A stretch of DNA of 12,613 nt from Xanthomonas cassavae CFBP 4642 (GTDB lineage Bacteria > Pseudomonadota > Gammaproteobacteria > Xanthomonadales > Xanthomonadaceae): positions 3,163,165 through 3,175,777 of the forward strand of contig NZ_CM002139.1 in NCBI RefSeq assembly GCF_000454545.1, read 5' to 3'. The stretch's first letter is position 1; the number at the start of each line of letters is the position of its first letter. Positions 6,996 to 12,613 of this stretch are shown piece by piece. Made by a program: the position numbers and the translations under genes. Under the pieces are notes generated by a model, which saw only the letters and a program-made list of their open reading frames with translations, had not been told where the DNA came from and did no database searches.

Positions 6996-7411
6996 TCAAG
7001 CCCGCCAGCCTGCGCGCGCATCTGGTCGCTGCATTGCCAGACCTGGCACGCGATGCCGACCGGCTGCTGGTGTTCATCGACGCCGGCAGCCTGGTCAGCA
7101 CGTTCCAGCCGGGGCTGTCGTTCGAGTACCAGTACACGCTCAACCTGATCTTGACCGACTACGCCGGCCACCCCGACAGCGTGATGCTGCCGCTGCTGCA
7201 ATGGGTGCAGGTCAACCAGTCCGAGCTGCTGTCCAATACGTCGCGACGCGGCGAGATCGCCTTCGAGGCCGATATCCTCGCCAACGATGCCGTGGATCTG
7301 TCGATCAAGTTGCCGCTGACCGAGCGCGTGGTCGTGACGGCGAAAGATGGCGGCGGCTATGACATCACCCATGCACCCGAGCCGGTGATTGATCCGACAT
7401 GGATGAGCTGA
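6992..7411 (+). CDS. R: Tail completion protein R (P2 gpR-like)
   Basis: A 139-residue tail completion protein. The start MIKPASLRAHLVAALPDL, then FEYQYTLNLILTDYAGHPDSV, LPLLQWVQVNQSELL and AVDLSIKLPLTERVVV follow P2 gpR (155 residues) closely. It acts with gpS in finishing the tail at the head-proximal end. The ATG overlaps the spanin stop as ATGA, and its 3' end overlaps S by 13 bases, so R and S are probably made in coupled fashion. It is slightly shorter than P2 gpR at the C-terminus. Confidence 0.93.
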   Translation: MIKPASLRAHLVAALPDLARDADRLLVFIDAGSLVSTFQPGLSFEYQYTLNLILTDYAGHPDSVMLPLLQWVQVNQSELLSNTSRRGEIAFEADILANDAVDLSIKLPLTERVVVTAKDGGGYDITHAPEPVIDPTWMS

Positions 7412-7848
7412 CCGCGCTGGAGACCTGGGCCGCACCGCTGCTGGCGCGCCTGCAGGAGGGCGAGCGGCGCAAGCTGGCCCGCAAGATCGGCACCGCGCTA
7501 CGGCGATCACAGAGCCAGCGCATCGGCAAGCAGCAAGCGCCCGATGGCACACCATATGCACCGCGCAAAGAGCAGTTGCGAGACAAAGCTGGCAGAGTCA
7601 AACGCAAGAAGATGTTCGCCAAGCTGCGACAGGCCAAATACTTCAAGGTCAGTGCAAGCCCCAACGCCGTGAGCGTGGGGTTTATGGGGCGCGTGTCGCG
7701 CATTGCGCACGTACATCAAGAGGGACTGACTGAGCAGGTCCGGCCTGGCGGCCCCAGGGCACGTTATGAAAAACGCGTGCTATTGGGATTGACTGCCAAC
7801 GACCGTGGGCAGGTCCGCGCCATGCTCATCGAGCATCTGAGTCAGTAA
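7399..7848 (+). CDS. S: Tail completion protein S (P2 gpS-like)
   Basis: A 149-residue virion morphogenesis/tail completion protein. Recognisable parts are an N-terminal helix ALETWAAPLLARLQEGERRKLARKIG, the basic RRSQSQRIGKQQAPDGTPYAPR segment, KKMFAKLRQAKYFKV, and VGFMGRVSRIAHVHQEGL with the conserved H-x-H near residues 104-106. The C-terminus ANDRGQVRAMLIEHL also fits. It starts inside R (13-base overlap), consistent with coupling. The second half is noticeably less GC-rich than the surrounding genes. The stop at 7846-7848 is followed by an 81-base structured gap. Confidence 0.93.
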   Translation: MDELTALETWAAPLLARLQEGERRKLARKIGTALRRSQSQRIGKQQAPDGTPYAPRKEQLRDKAGRVKRKKMFAKLRQAKYFKVSASPNAVSVGFMGRVSRIAHVHQEGLTEQVRPGGPRARYEKRVLLGLTANDRGQVRAMLIEHLSQ

Positions 7849-7861
7849 GCACGCGTCCTAC

Positions 7862-7929
7862 GTGGCGAGTCCGTTGGCTTGCAGCCATCGCGAAGGGACG
7901 CTAGACGCGTCCCCTTATCTGCTCGCCAC
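7862..7929 (+). other. Structured leader immediately before baseplate gene J
   Basis: GTGGCGAG (7862-7869) and CTCGCCAC (7922-7929) are perfect 8-bp inverted copies enclosing the gap. The J start codon (7930) is the next base after the right arm. Inside lie a hairpin TGGCT-TGC-AGCCA (7875-7887) and a hairpin GGGACGC-TAGAC-GCGTCCC (7895-7913), giving a three-way-junction-like fold. ACGCGTCC occurs twice (7851-7858 and 7905-7912), so GGACGC at 7896-7901 could instead pair with the first copy, just after the S stop. No T-run follows and it has no tRNA features. The function is unknown. Confidence 0.55.
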
Positions 7930-8820
7930 ATGGCCTCCTTCACCGCCGTCGATCTATCGAAACTCCAAGCACCAGATCTGATCGAAGCGCTGGACTTTGA
8001 GACGATCTTCGTGGAAGCGCTGGCTCAGTTCCGCCGCCTGATGCCTGAATTCTCCGCACTTACCGAAGCAGACCCGGTCTACAAGCTCCTGCAGCTGTTC
8101 GCCGCCCGCGAGCTGCTTATCCGCCAACGCGCCAACGACAAGGCACAGCAGACCATGCTCGCCTTCGCCACCGGTACCAACCTCGATCATCTGGGTGCGC
8201 TATTCGGTGTCGGGCGTCTGGTGCTCGATCCTGGCCAACCTGCAAACGGCATCGCACCGACCCTTGAATCGGACTTGGACTTCCGCCGCCGTATCCAGCT
8301 CGCACCCGAGGGCTTCAGCGTTGCCGGCCCCGAGGGCGCGTACATCTATCACGCACTCAGCGCGTCCGCAGATGTCATGGACGCCAGCGCGACCAGCCCC
8401 GCGCCTGGGCAAGTGCTGGTCACCGTGCAGTCGCGCACAGGCGATGGCACCGCGCCGCAGGAACTGCTGGACGAAGTAGCTGCGGTGCTCACTGATGCCG
8501 ACGTGCGCCCCCTGACCGACGAGGTGGCGGTACGAAGCGCTCAGATCGTCCCGTACGCCATTCGCGGGCGCGTCTATACCTATGCGGGCCCAGACTCGGC
8601 GGTGGTCATGCGCGAGGCGCTACGCAGCCTGCAGGCCTATCTTGCCGAGGCACACCGTATCGGCCGCGACGTCCCCGAGTCCGCCATCAAGGCCAAGTTG
8701 TTCGTCGATGGCGTGCAGCGTGTTGAGCTGGACTCGCCTGCAGCCGACATCCGGATCAGCCGCACCCAGGCCGCCTACTGCACCGTGATCGACATCGTGC
8801 ACGCCGGCATCGATGAGTAG
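7930..8820 (+). CDS. J: Baseplate assembly protein J (P2 gpJ-like, baseplate wedge)
   Basis: A 296-residue wedge protein of the contractile-tail baseplate, related to T4 gp6. The match to P2 gpJ is strong: DLSKLQAPDLIEALDFETI at the start, YKLLQLFAARELLIRQR, GTNLDHLGALFGVGRLV, LESDLDFRRRIQLAPEGFSVAGPEGAYIYHA in adjacent segments, and VDGVQRVELDSPAADI near the end. I use the ATG at 7930, which aligns with P2 gpJ. It has no Shine-Dalgarno sequence: the bases just upstream are CTGCTCGCCAC. The frame could instead open at a TTG at 7879 with GGCGAG upstream, adding 17 basic residues with no counterpart in P2. It directly follows S here, whereas P2 has V and W between them. Confidence 0.95.
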   Translation: MASFTAVDLSKLQAPDLIEALDFETIFVEALAQFRRLMPEFSALTEADPVYKLLQLFAARELLIRQRANDKAQQTMLAFATGTNLDHLGALFGVGRLVLDPGQPANGIAPTLESDLDFRRRIQLAPEGFSVAGPEGAYIYHALSASADVMDASATSPAPGQVLVTVQSRTGDGTAPQELLDEVAAVLTDADVRPLTDEVAVRSAQIVPYAIRGRVYTYAGPDSAVVMREALRSLQAYLAEAHRIGRDVPESAIKAKLFVDGVQRVELDSPAADIRISRTQAAYCTVIDIVHAGIDE

Positions 8821-9358
8821 TTCACCGCTACCGCCAAATGCCACGCCGATGGAGCGCGCCCTGGCCACTGTCGCCGAGCGCCTGGCCGCGATCCCCTTGC
8901 CGTATCCGGACCTGTGGAACCCGGACACGTGCCCGGCAGGCCATTTGCCGTGGCTGGCCTGGACACTCTCGGTGGATGACTGGAAAGCCGACTGGAGCGA
9001 TGCGGTCAAGCGCTCGCGCCTGCGTAGCGCCATGGCAATCCAGCGCCGCAAGGGCACCGCCAACAGCGTGCGGATGGTGATCGAGTCGTTCGGCGGCGCG
9101 GTGGCCATTCGCGAGTGGTGGCAGCAGGAGCCGCGCAGCGCCCCGCACACCTTCGAGCTGGCACTGACGCTGACCGGCGCCGACGGGCAAAGCGCCAGCG
9201 CCCGGTTCGTAGAGGAAGTCATTGCCGAGGTCGAGCGCACCAAGCCCGTGCGCGCGCATTTCACTTTCACCCAAGGATTCCAGGCCGAGGCCCGACTCAA
9301 CGTCGTGGCACGCGGCAGAACCACTTTGTTCCTGCGCCTGCAGGGCGAGGCGAGCTAG
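8813..9358 (+). CDS. I: Tail/baseplate protein I (P2 gpI-like)
   Basis: A 181-residue baseplate protein of the P2 gpI family, part of the wedge together with J. Family-typical segments are SPLPPNATPMERALATVAER near the start, LWNPDTCPAGHLPWLAWTLSVDDW (residues about 34-57), a basic helix VKRSRLRSAMAIQRRKGT, the short SVRMVIESFGG, and the C-terminal KPVRAHFTF. It starts eight bases before the J stop, so the two are probably coupled. The order J-I-H is the same as in P2. No truncation or unusual composition is visible. Confidence 0.94.
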   Translation: MSSSPLPPNATPMERALATVAERLAAIPLPYPDLWNPDTCPAGHLPWLAWTLSVDDWKADWSDAVKRSRLRSAMAIQRRKGTANSVRMVIESFGGAVAIREWWQQEPRSAPHTFELALTLTGADGQSASARFVEEVIAEVERTKPVRAHFTFTQGFQAEARLNVVARGRTTLFLRLQGEAS

Positions 9359-9367
9359 AGAGCACAC

Positions 9368-10873
9368 ATGCCCGGACTCAAACTCAAGATCACCACCGCC
9401 GGCCGCCAGGCCCTGGTCAACGCCGAGCAAACCGGCACCCGTGCATTGACCATCGCCGCCGTGGGGCTGACCAGCGCCGCCTTCGCGGCTAAGGCCGAGC
9501 TCACCGCGTTGCCTTCGGAGATCAAGCGCCTGACCACCATCGGGGGAGCGGTCACGGCGAAGGATACGATCCATGTTTCGGTGCGCGACGAATCCAATGC
9601 CGTCTACAGCTGTTACGGATTCGGCTTGTATCTGGCCGATGGCACACTGTTCGCTTCCTATGGCCAGCCCGCGTTGCTGGTGGAGAAGTCCGGCGCCGCG
9701 TCCGTACTCCTAGCGATCGACGTCGTGCTGGCCGACGTGGACACCGCCCAGATCACCTTCGGCGACACCAACTTTACCGACCCGGCGGCAACCGTCGACG
9801 TGCCGGGCGTGCTGCGCCTGGCCACCGACGCCCAGGCCATCGCGGGCGTGGACAAAGAGCGTGCGGTGTCGCCGGCCAACCTGCTTGCGTCGCTCGACCA
9901 GCGCCTGGGCGAAATGGGGCCAACCGAATTCATTAAGGGACTATTGTCGCGTCCCAACGCAGCGACTGCGCGCAGCGTCTTGGGAATTCGCACGGCTGCA
10001 CTCAGCGACGCCGGCCACGGCAATGGCCTGGATGCGGACACCCTGGATGGGCGCCAGGGCGAGTGGTACCGCGATTTCCGCAACCTGCTCAATGTGCCGC
10101 AGTCGTTTCTGCTACCCGGCCAAATAGTGGTGATGGCCTCGCTGTATCCGCCCAATGGCTTGCTGGTCTGCGATGGAGCGGCGATCTCACGCGCCAGGTA
10201 CCCTGCCCTGTTCGGCGCCATCGGCACGATCTACGGCGCAGGCGACGGCAGCACCACCTTCAACGTGCCCAAGATCAAGGACGGCACGGTCATCACCCAT
10301 ACCAGCCTGGCGAAGGCGGTGGGTTCGTACGGCGCCGGCCAGGTCATCTCTCATGCGCATGGCGCCACTGCAGCCGCCGTGGGCGACCACGCGCACTACA
10401 CCGCGCTCGGCGCAGCCGGTATTCACGCCCACGGTGCCAGCAGTAACCCAGCGGGTGACCACGCCCATGGCGCGTGGACCGATACGCAGGGCTGGCACGG
10501 CCACAGCGGCAGCACCAGCGCCTCCGGCGACCACCAGCACCCGGGCGTAATTCCGTCAGGCTCGGTCAATGGCTATGGCGTCTATCGGGAGCGCGACAAC
10601 GACGCGGCACCTTCCGATGGCTGGACAGGCGCCGGCGGCAACCACGCCCACAGCTTCGGCACCGACGGCGCGGGCAACCACGCACACAACATCGGCATGA
10701 ACGGCTCCGGCAACCACACCCACGGCATCGGCATCGCCGAAGGCGGCAATCACGTCCACGTGGTGGACCACCGTGGTGCCGGTGCTCACAACCACGCCAT
10801 CACCGTCAATGCCGCCGGCGGCGGCGACAACCTGCCTGCCGGTCTGCGCATGACCTACTGCATCGCTTATTGA
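9368..10873 (+). CDS. H: Tail fibre protein with collar domain and His-rich tip (P2 gpH position)
   Basis: The 501-residue protein should form the side tail fibre that contacts the host. Residues 1 to about 150 resemble the N-terminal tail-collar fibre domain that attaches to the baseplate (start MPGLKLKITTAGRQALVN). A fibre-repeat segment follows (VPGVLRLATDAQAIAGVDKE, AVSPANLLASL), then an LDADTLDG motif at about residue 220. A collar-type domain occupies about 251-305 (GQIVVMASLYPPNGLLVCDG, ALFGAIGTIYG, FNVPKI). Residues 329-476 carry eleven HxH motifs (HAHG, HAHY, HGHS, HQHP, HTHG, HVHV and similar), as in metal-bound T4-type fibre tips. GAGAG at 9358-9362 is the ribosome site. The fibre class differs from P2 gpH in its distal part, so host specificity should differ too. 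Confidence 0.9.
   Translation: MPGLKLKITTAGRQALVNAEQTGTRALTIAAVGLTSAAFAAKAELTALPSEIKRLTTIGGAVTAKDTIHVSVRDESNAVYSCYGFGLYLADGTLFASYGQPALLVEKSGAASVLLAIDVVLADVDTAQITFGDTNFTDPAATVDVPGVLRLATDAQAIAGVDKERAVSPANLLASLDQRLGEMGPTEFIKGLLSRPNAATARSVLGIRTAALSDAGHGNGLDADTLDGRQGEWYRDFRNLLNVPQSFLLPGQIVVMASLYPPNGLLVCDGAAISRARYPALFGAIGTIYGAGDGSTTFNVPKIKDGTVITHTSLAKAVGSYGAGQVISHAHGATAAAVGDHAHYTALGAAGIHAHGASSNPAGDHAHGAWTDTQGWHGHSGSTSASGDHQHPGVIPSGSVNGYGVYRERDNDAAPSDGWTGAGGNHAHSFGTDGAGNHAHNIGMNGSGNHTHGIGIAEGGNHVHVVDHRGAGAHNHAITVNAAGGGDNLPAGLRMTYCIAY
10351..10795 (+). repeat. Degenerate repeat encoding eleven HxH motifs in the tail fibre
   Basis: At protein level this stretch is a series of short units, mostly (G or A)-(D or N)-H-x-H-(G, S, N, P or V) separated by 8-13 residues, with one longer break at about residues 397-420. 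At DNA level the units are divergent, so only short shared words such as GGCAACCACGC or GACCACGC remain. The regular spacing suggests metal ions stacked along a trimeric fibre axis, as known for T4 gp37. Such repeats can also be sites of recombination between fibres. Confidence 0.65.
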
Positions 10874-10882
10874 GGGCTCACC

Positions 10883-11461
10883 ATGACCGTATCGCTCCCA
10901 CGTACCAGCACCGCCTACGCCTTTGATCCCACCACCGGCGAGTTCACCGGCCCGGTCGTCGTCTATCTCTCTGAGCTGGAAGGCCGTTACCCGCTGCCGC
11001 CCAATACGGTGTCCACCACGCCGGCACCGCCTGCAGGTCCGTATCAGCGTCATCGCCTGTCGCCAGCCAAGGGAACGTGGGAGGTGGTTCCAGACTATCG
11101 GGGCGTGGTGCTTTACAGCACCGATAACGCCATGCCCGTCGCCAACACACTGGCCTTGGGCGATGCGTTGCCAGCAGGCTGCACGACCTCACAGCCGATC
11201 ACTTTTCTTCCCGGCGACTTCCGCCGTAACGTGTGGGACGATGCACGCGCCAGTTGGCGCGCCGATCCCGACTACAGCGCAGCCCTGGTCTGGGAGAAGG
11301 CCACCGGCGCGATCGCGCCGCGGCTGGCCGCCGGCATCGCATTGCCCGGGCAGTTGACCACGGTTGCACCACCGCGACTGGTCGAAGGCACGCTGCAGTG
11401 GGACGAAGCTTCACAGGGGTGGATCGTCCAGGCAAAGGCCTCCGACGCCGCGGCTGTGTAG
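10883..11461 (+). CDS. Probable tail fibre assembly protein (P2 gpG position)
   Basis: A 192-residue protein directly downstream of the fibre gene, the position of the fibre chaperone gpG in P2. The sequence is not recognisably gpG. It begins with a short domain (AYAFDPTTGEFTGPVVVYLSE), continues with LPPNTVSTTPAPPAGPYQRH and the Trp-containing GTWEVVPDYRG. That layout, with a proline-rich NTVSTTPPP-like part followed by W-x-V-DYRG, recurs in small proteins encoded next to phage tail fibres. The C-terminus repeats the theme (TVAPPRLVEGTLQWDE, GWIVQAKA). GAGG at 10872-10875, overlapping the H stop, gives a ribosome site seven bases before the ATG. It could alternatively be a virion-bound fibre accessory protein. 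Function is inferred from position and general layout. Confidence 0.6.
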   Translation: MTVSLPRTSTAYAFDPTTGEFTGPVVVYLSELEGRYPLPPNTVSTTPAPPAGPYQRHRLSPAKGTWEVVPDYRGVVLYSTDNAMPVANTLALGDALPAGCTTSQPITFLPGDFRRNVWDDARASWRADPDYSAALVWEKATGAIAPRLAAGIALPGQLTTVAPPRLVEGTLQWDEASQGWIVQAKASDAAAV

Positions 11462-11486
11462 CCCTCAGCGGTACGCTTCGATCCGC

Positions 11487-11546
11487 ATGCGCAAGAGCAT
11501 GCAGCCACCGACCATGGCTGCATGGACAACGCATCGGCCGCACTGA
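11487..11546 (+). other. Possible 19-codon leader ORF overlapping the V start
   Basis: An ATG at 11487 opens a 19-codon frame (MRKSMQPPTMAAWTTHRPH) ending at 11546, out of frame with V and running across the V start codon at 11522. It has no clear ribosome site of its own; AAGAG at 11493-11497 lies too close to the inner ATG at 11499. A ribosome on it would melt the hairpin that hides the V start. It may equally be a chance frame. Confidence 0.2.
11498..11524 (+). promoter_or_regulatory. Perfect 9-bp hairpin enclosing the V start codon
   Basis: CATGCAGCC (11498-11506) and GGCTGCATG (11516-11524) are perfect inverted copies around a nine-base loop, and the last three bases of the stem are the V start codon. 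A competing hairpin GCATGC-GCAAGA-GCATGC (11485-11502) shares 11498-11502 and would free the start region. No Shine-Dalgarno sequence lies at the usual distance from the V start. The arrangement suggests control of V translation, but this is inferred from sequence only. Confidence 0.5.
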
Positions 11547-12085
11547 GTAATGCCATTCGCCTCGGCACTGTGGCCGAGGTAAATCCGGCTAACGCGCGAT
11601 GCCGCGTGCAGGTCAGCGAGATGCTGACCGACTACCTGCCCTGGGTGGTCACCCTGGCCGGCACCACCATCGTCTGGTCGGCGCCGGCGATCGGCGAGCA
11701 AGTCGTGGTGCTGTCGCCTGCTGGCGACCTGGCCGATGGCCTGGTGCTACGCGGCCTGTACTCCGACCAATTCGCAGCGCCTGCCGCGTCCGACACGCTG
11801 CACGTGCTGCGCTTTGGCGATGGTGCGCAGATCCACTACGACACCGATGCGCACGCGCTGCAGGCAACGCTGCCCAGCGGAGGCACCGCGACCATCACCG
11901 CCGATGGCGGCATCACGCTCAACGGGCCGCTGACCGTCAACGGCGAGACGACGCTCAACGGCGACACCACGATCGCCGGCACCGCGACTGCAAGCACCGA
12001 TGTCGTGGGCGGCGGAATCAGCCTCAAGAACCACAAGACCACCGGTGTGACCGCCGGCAGCGCACTCAGCGGTGGCCCGCAGTGA
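11522..12085 (+). CDS. V: Baseplate spike protein V (P2 gpV-like)
   Basis: The 187-residue membrane-piercing spike at the tip of the tail tube. The N-terminal OB-fold part matches P2 gpV (LSNAIRLGTVAEVNPANARC, VSEMLTDYLPWV, IGEQVVVLSPAGDLADGLVL, GLYSDQFAAP). The shaft is a repetitive beta-helix of short T/N/G units (ITADGGITLNGPLTVNGETT, then LNGDTTIAGTAT). The tip reads [20 protein letters not shown], whereas P2 and relatives have an HxH pair here that binds iron. Only one His remains, so the tip metal site looks altered. The start is fixed by alignment and by the lack of other in-frame starts upstream. It lies after the fibre genes instead of after S as in P2. Its last bases overlap W (GTGA). 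Confidence 0.94.
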   Translation: MDNASAALSNAIRLGTVAEVNPANARCRVQVSEMLTDYLPWVVTLAGTTIVWSAPAIGEQVVVLSPAGDLADGLVLRGLYSDQFAAPAASDTLHVLRFGDGAQIHYDTDAHALQATLPSGGTATITADGGITLNGPLTVNGETTLNGDTTIAGTATASTDVVGGGISLKNHKTTGVTAGSALSGGPQ

Positions 12086-12441
12086 TCGGCGTCGATGCCA
12101 CCACCGGGCGTGTGATCGAGGGCGAGCAGCACCTGGCCCAGTCGATCGCCTGCATCCTGACCACGCCCATCGGCACGCGTGAGCAGCGCCGCGACTTCGG
12201 CTCGCTGCTGCCCGAGCTGATCGACCAGCCGTTCAACGGCGCCACCCACACGCTGCTCTACGGCGCGACCGCCACCGCGTTGATGCGCTGGGAGCCGCGT
12301 TTGCGCCTGACGCGCGTCGACTTGGTCGTCGGCGATGCACCCGGCAGCTTCGTGCTGACCCTGGAGGGTGATCGCACCGACGTTGCCCCCGCCAATGCGC
12401 GTTCGCGCCTGACCATCCCGCTCCGCTTCCGCTCGTCCTGA
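12082..12441 (+). CDS. W: Baseplate wedge protein W (P2 gpW-like, T4 gp25 family)
   Basis: A 119-residue baseplate protein of the gp25/lysozyme-like wedge family (P2 gpW is 115). Diagnostic segments are [39 protein letters not shown] with the conserved R-x-x-FGS pattern, ELIDQPFN and [13 protein letters not shown]. It starts with GTG at 12082; this GTGA overlaps the V stop by four bases, so V and W are likely coupled. The frame is open for about 480 bases upstream across V, but that extension is Arg/His-rich and is an antiparallel-type shadow of V coding, not protein. Confidence 0.94.
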   Translation: MIGVDATTGRVIEGEQHLAQSIACILTTPIGTREQRRDFGSLLPELIDQPFNGATHTLLYGATATALMRWEPRLRLTRVDLVVGDAPGSFVLTLEGDRTDVAPANARSRLTIPLRFRSS

Positions 12442-12452
12442 TCGAGGAATCC

Positions 12453-12613
12453 ATGTCCACTGCCTACCACCACGGCGTTCGCGTCATCGAAGTCAGCGCG
12501 GGCACGCGCACCATCCGCACCGTCTCCACGGCTGTCGTCGGCCTGGTGGCCACGGCCGCCGATGCGGATGATGCTGTCTTCCCGCTCAACAAGGCGGTGC
12601 TGATCACCGATGT
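12453..12613 (+). CDS. FI: Major tail sheath protein (P2 gpFI-like), 5' end only
   Basis: The first 53 codons of the contractile sheath subunit; the rest lies beyond the right edge. The start [20 protein letters not shown] is nearly the same as P2 FI, followed by [20 protein letters not shown] and LNKAVLITD, so identification is secure despite the short length. GAGGA at 12444-12448, four bases before the ATG, is the ribosome binding site. It follows W by 11 bases. In P2, FI follows G after a small gap and its own promoter; here it follows W directly with no room for a promoter. Confidence 0.95.
   Translation, partial: MSTAYHHGVRVIEVSAGTRTIRTVSTAVVGLVATAADADDAVFPLNKAVLITD

Noticed and set aside
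7895..7920. GGGACGC/GCGTCCC hairpin as an intrinsic terminator after S
   Set aside because: The bases after the stem are CTTATCTG, without a T-run, and J, I and H downstream have no evident promoter of their own.
7862..7929. J leader as a possible tRNA gene
   Set aside because: It has a 68-base length and a closing stem, but no T-loop sequence, no anticodon-arm geometry and no 3' CCA-like end in the right place.
9368..10873. Tail fibre repeats as a possible CRISPR or DNA repeat array
   Set aside because: The repetition is at protein level (HxH units). The DNA units are too divergent and unevenly spaced for an array.
1..12613. Defence island, toxin or other cargo genes
   Set aside because: All gaps are short and every supported gene has a clear structural or lysis role. 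No insertion sequence, integrase, att site or foreign-composition island is visible in this window.

Overview
The window is a 12.6 kb stretch of the structural and lysis region of a P2-like myovirus (Peduovirus-type temperate phage or prophage). The DNA is GC-rich. The protein set (GH19 endolysin, two small holin-like membrane proteins, an Rz/Rz1 pair, a collar-type tail fibre) is what I would expect of a P2-like prophage from a high-GC gammaproteobacterium such as Xanthomonas or Stenotrophomonas. The host is an inference; no bacterial gene or attachment site is present.

Layout. Positions 1-1692 (minus strand) hold nearly all of the terminase large subunit (P), cut by the left edge. A 147-base divergent control region (1693-1839) follows. 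Everything else is on the plus strand: capsid scaffold/protease O, major capsid N, small terminase M, head completion L, tail protein X, two holin-like genes, GH19 endolysin, Rz-type spanin with an embedded Rz1 gene, tail completion R and S, baseplate J and I, tail fibre H, a fibre-assembly-like gene, spike V, baseplate W, and the first 53 codons of the tail sheath FI, cut by the right edge. No gap reaches 300 bases; the longest is the divergent region.

Together these genes build and fill the head (P, O, N, M, L), build the contractile tail (X, R, S, J, I, H, G-like, V, W, FI) and lyse the cell (holins, endolysin, spanins). Most genes overlap or abut by a few bases, as in a translationally coupled late operon.

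The gene content is ordinary for this phage group, and I see no defence system, toxin or other cargo. What is unusual: (1) the order is S-J-I-H-G-V-W-FI, whereas P2 has S-V-W-J-I-H-G-FI; (2) the two genes at the edges of the displaced block, J and V, lack a recognisable Shine-Dalgarno sequence and follow leaders with perfect inverted repeats, one of which encloses the V start codon; (3) the inner spanin itself carries a lipobox-like sequence; (4) the tip motif of the V spike has lost its HxH pair, while the tail fibre carries eleven HxH motifs.
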